A stretch of 7,046 nt of DNA, taken from contig JAJZKY010000232.1 in assembly GCA_021803885.1 (NCBI GenBank), forward strand, positions 1 through 7,046, given 5' to 3'. Below, one piece after another: positions 5,775 to 7,046 of the stretch. The first letter of the stretch is position 1, and each line of letters opens with the position of its first letter. The notes under the pieces were generated by a model. That model was given only the letters and a program-made list of their open reading frames with translations, made no database searches and was not told where the DNA came from. The translations under genes and the position numbers were made by a program. The stretch is from Planctomycetota bacterium (lineage in GTDB: Bacteria > Planctomycetota > Phycisphaerae > WQYP01 > JAJZKY01).

Positions 5775-5802
5775 GGCCCGGTGAGAGCCGGGCCGTTGTT
5801 TT
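5775..5802 (+). terminator. Intrinsic terminator after doxX
   Basis: GGCCCGG (5775-5781) and CCGGGCC (5788-5794) form a 7-bp all-G/C stem with a 6-nt loop, followed by GTTGTTTT. It lies 65 bases after the doxX stop and 77 bases before the dehydrogenase start, so the two genes probably form separate transcripts, perhaps with some read-through. Confidence 0.8.
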
Positions 5803-5879
5803 CATGCCGCTGTAACGAGAGCAGAGTGATTGGCTGATTTTGCATATCGACAGGGCTGTGGAACATCCAACAAGGCATC

Positions 5880-6938
5880 ATGCAAAAAGCCAAGGCTTAT
5901 TCCGCTGCAAGTGCTACTTCGCCGCTCGCTTCCTCTGTGATTGAGCGGCGCGATCCAACCGCCAACGACGTACAGATTGAGATCCTATATTGCGGCGTTT
6001 GTCACTCTGACCTGCACACGGTGCGGAACGAGTGGGAAGCTGCGATGGCGACCATTTATCCGTGCGTGCCGGGTCACGAGATTGTGGGCCGTGTGACGAA
6101 GGTGGGTTCGGAGGTGAAGAACTTCAAGCCGGGCGACCTGGCGGCGGTGGGCTGCATGGTCGATTCCGATGGGGCCTGCCCGGCGTGCCAGGACGGGCTG
6201 GAGCAGTTTTGCCCGGGGATGGTGCTGACGTACAATTCGCCGGACAAGCATACGGGCGGGGTGACGTATGGAGGCTACTCGGACAGCATTGTGGTGGACG
6301 AGCACTTTGTGCTGCGGGTGCCGGAGAACCTGGATCTTGCAGGGGCGGCTCCGCTGCTGTGCGCGGGGATTACGACCTACTCGCCGATGCGGCACTGGGG
6401 TGTGACCACGGGCAAGAAAGTCGGCGTGGTGGGACTGGGCGGGCTGGGGCACATGGGTGTGAAGTTTGCGCATGCACTGGGCGCTCACACGGTGGTGTTT
6501 ACGACTTCGCCGAGCAAAACGGAAGATGCGCTGCGGCTGGGCGCAGATGAGGTGGTGATTTCGCGCGACGCGAACGAGATGCAGAAGCACGCTGGGAGTT
6601 TCGACTTCATTCTGGATGCGGTGGCCGCGGAGCACGACCTGAATACGTATCTGAACCTGCTGAGGCGCGACGGCAATTTGACGCTGGTGGGCGCGCCGGA
6701 AAAGCCGCTGCCGGTTTCGGCGTTCGGGTTGATCATGGGACGGCGGAGCCTTTCGGGCTCGCTGATTGGCGGGATTGCGGAGACGCAGGAGATGCTGGAT
6801 TTCTGCGGGGAGCACAACATTACATCGGATGTGGAAGTGATTCCGATCCAGAAGATCAACGAGGCGTATGAGCGGATGCTGAAGTCGGATGTGAAGTACC
6901 GGTTCTCGATCGACATGGCCTCGCTGAAGGCGGAATAA
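5880..6938 (+). CDS. YahK-like zinc-dependent NADP alcohol/aldehyde dehydrogenase
   Basis: The 352-aa cytosolic enzyme should interconvert aldehydes and alcohols using NADPH, like Escherichia coli YahK and plant cinnamyl alcohol dehydrogenases. The catalytic zinc motif is complete: Cys38 in YCGVCHSD, His66-Glu67 in PGHE, and Cys161 in LLCAG. The Rossmann motif GLGGLGHMG (185-193) is followed by FTTSPSK (207-213); Ser/Lys here rather than Asp indicates NADPH. The C-terminal ETQEMLDFC, INEAYERML and VKYRF blocks match YahK closely from memory. One oddity: the structural zinc lobe reads D97-x2-C100-x2-C103-x7-C111, with Asp where the family usually has the first Cys. The ATG at 5880 has only a weak AAGG (5872-5875) 4 bases away. 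The gene has terminators on both sides and may be its own transcript, though the TetR/DoxX pair is adjacent. The class is sure; the substrate is not known. Confidence 0.95.
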   Translation: MQKAKAYSAASATSPLASSVIERRDPTANDVQIEILYCGVCHSDLHTVRNEWEAAMATIYPCVPGHEIVGRVTKVGSEVKNFKPGDLAAVGCMVDSDGACPACQDGLEQFCPGMVLTYNSPDKHTGGVTYGGYSDSIVVDEHFVLRVPENLDLAGAAPLLCAGITTYSPMRHWGVTTGKKVGVVGLGGLGHMGVKFAHALGAHTVVFTTSPSKTEDALRLGADEVVISRDANEMQKHAGSFDFILDAVAAEHDLNTYLNLLRRDGNLTLVGAPEKPLPVSAFGLIMGRRSLSGSLIGGIAETQEMLDFCGEHNITSDVEVIPIQKINEAYERMLKSDVKYRFSIDMASLKAE

Positions 6939-6967
6939 GAGTCGAGGCGGCAAAAGCCGGATGGATG

Positions 6968-7007
6968 GCCCGTGTTTCTGCGAAGTAAGCACAGACACGG
7001 GCTTTTT
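6968..7007 (+). terminator. Intrinsic terminator after the dehydrogenase
   Basis: GCCCGTGT (6968-6975) pairs with ACACGGGC (6995-7002) in an 8-bp stem; CTG/CAG can extend it past a small TT bulge. TTTTT follows at 7003-7007. It lies 29 bases after the dehydrogenase stop codon. Confidence 0.88.
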
Positions 7008-7026
7008 CATCTCATGGAGTAGATGG

Positions 7027-7046
7027 ATGGCGACGTTGGTTGAGCT
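7027..7046 (+). CDS. Possible start of a gene cut by the right edge
   Basis: An ATG at 7027 opens a frame (MATLVE...) that runs to the window end. GGAG at 7016-7019 lies 7 bases before it, and a terminator ends just upstream, which is where a new gene would be expected. An ATG at 7023 in another frame stops after six codons. Only six full codons are visible, so no function can be given. Confidence 0.4.

Noticed and set aside
5985..7010. 341-aa open frame on - opposite the alcohol dehydrogenase
   Set aside because: It is Arg/His/Gln-rich shadow of a gene with complete catalytic motifs, and its start lies inside the terminator.
6960..7031. Direct repeat GATGGATGGC at 6960-6969 and 7022-7031 flanking the terminator, as a mobile-element footprint
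   Set aside because: It is a short, simple GATG-based repeat with no inverted ends or insertion between; the DNA between is only the terminator.

Overview
The window looks like an ordinary chromosomal stretch from a soil-type bacterium, most probably an acidobacterium of the Terriglobia (Granulicella/Edaphobacter/Terriglobus-like). That placement is an inference. It rests on high G+C, many secreted single genes, and the type of gene content: a secreted esterase-fold hydrolase, a secreted LolA-like protein with a YTYREQQ motif, and a Spy-like protein. No rRNA, tRNA, CRISPR array, transposase or phage gene cluster is visible. The single 'holin-like' gene is a four-helix membrane protein family that is common in chromosomes.

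Layout, left to right. 1-248: no supported gene. 249-1832 (-): secreted alpha/beta-hydrolase of the putative esterase family. 1833-2026: divergent intergenic region with a 15-bp dyad. 2027-2662 (+): small secreted protein of unknown function with four cysteines. 2813-3241 (+): periplasmic Spy/CpxP-like LTxxQ protein, ending at a strong intrinsic terminator. 3296-4162 (-): secreted LolA/LolB-fold-like protein, convergent with the Spy-like gene; its stop codon lies in the terminator's T-tract. 4163-4280: divergent region rich in dyad symmetry. 4281-4634 (+): four-helix holin-like (PF04020/YvlD-type) membrane protein. 4640-5218 (-): TetR-family repressor, convergent with the holin-like gene. 5219-5316: divergent promoter/operator region. 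5317-5709 (+): DoxX-family membrane protein with its own terminator. 5880-6938 (+): YahK-like zinc- and NADP-dependent alcohol dehydrogenase with its own terminator. 7027-7046 (+): possible start of another gene, cut by the window edge.

How the genes may work together. The first two thirds reads as independent envelope genes (secreted hydrolase, periplasmic chaperone-like protein, lipoprotein-carrier-fold protein, small membrane protein), mostly transcribed singly and separated by terminators or convergent ends. The last third is the most coherent piece: a TetR repressor divergent from doxX, followed by an aldehyde/alcohol oxidoreductase. This arrangement would fit a small redox or electrophile response, but DoxX and the dehydrogenase are separated by a terminator, so co-regulation is only a hypothesis.

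A window-wide property is worth noting. The + strand is G-rich throughout, so + genes have G-ending codons and clear Shine-Dalgarno sites, while - genes have C-ending codons and C-rich leaders without one. I see no convincing undescribed system. The best leads are an Asp in place of the first structural-zinc Cys in the dehydrogenase, the dyad-rich 4163-4280 region, and the TetR/DoxX control region.
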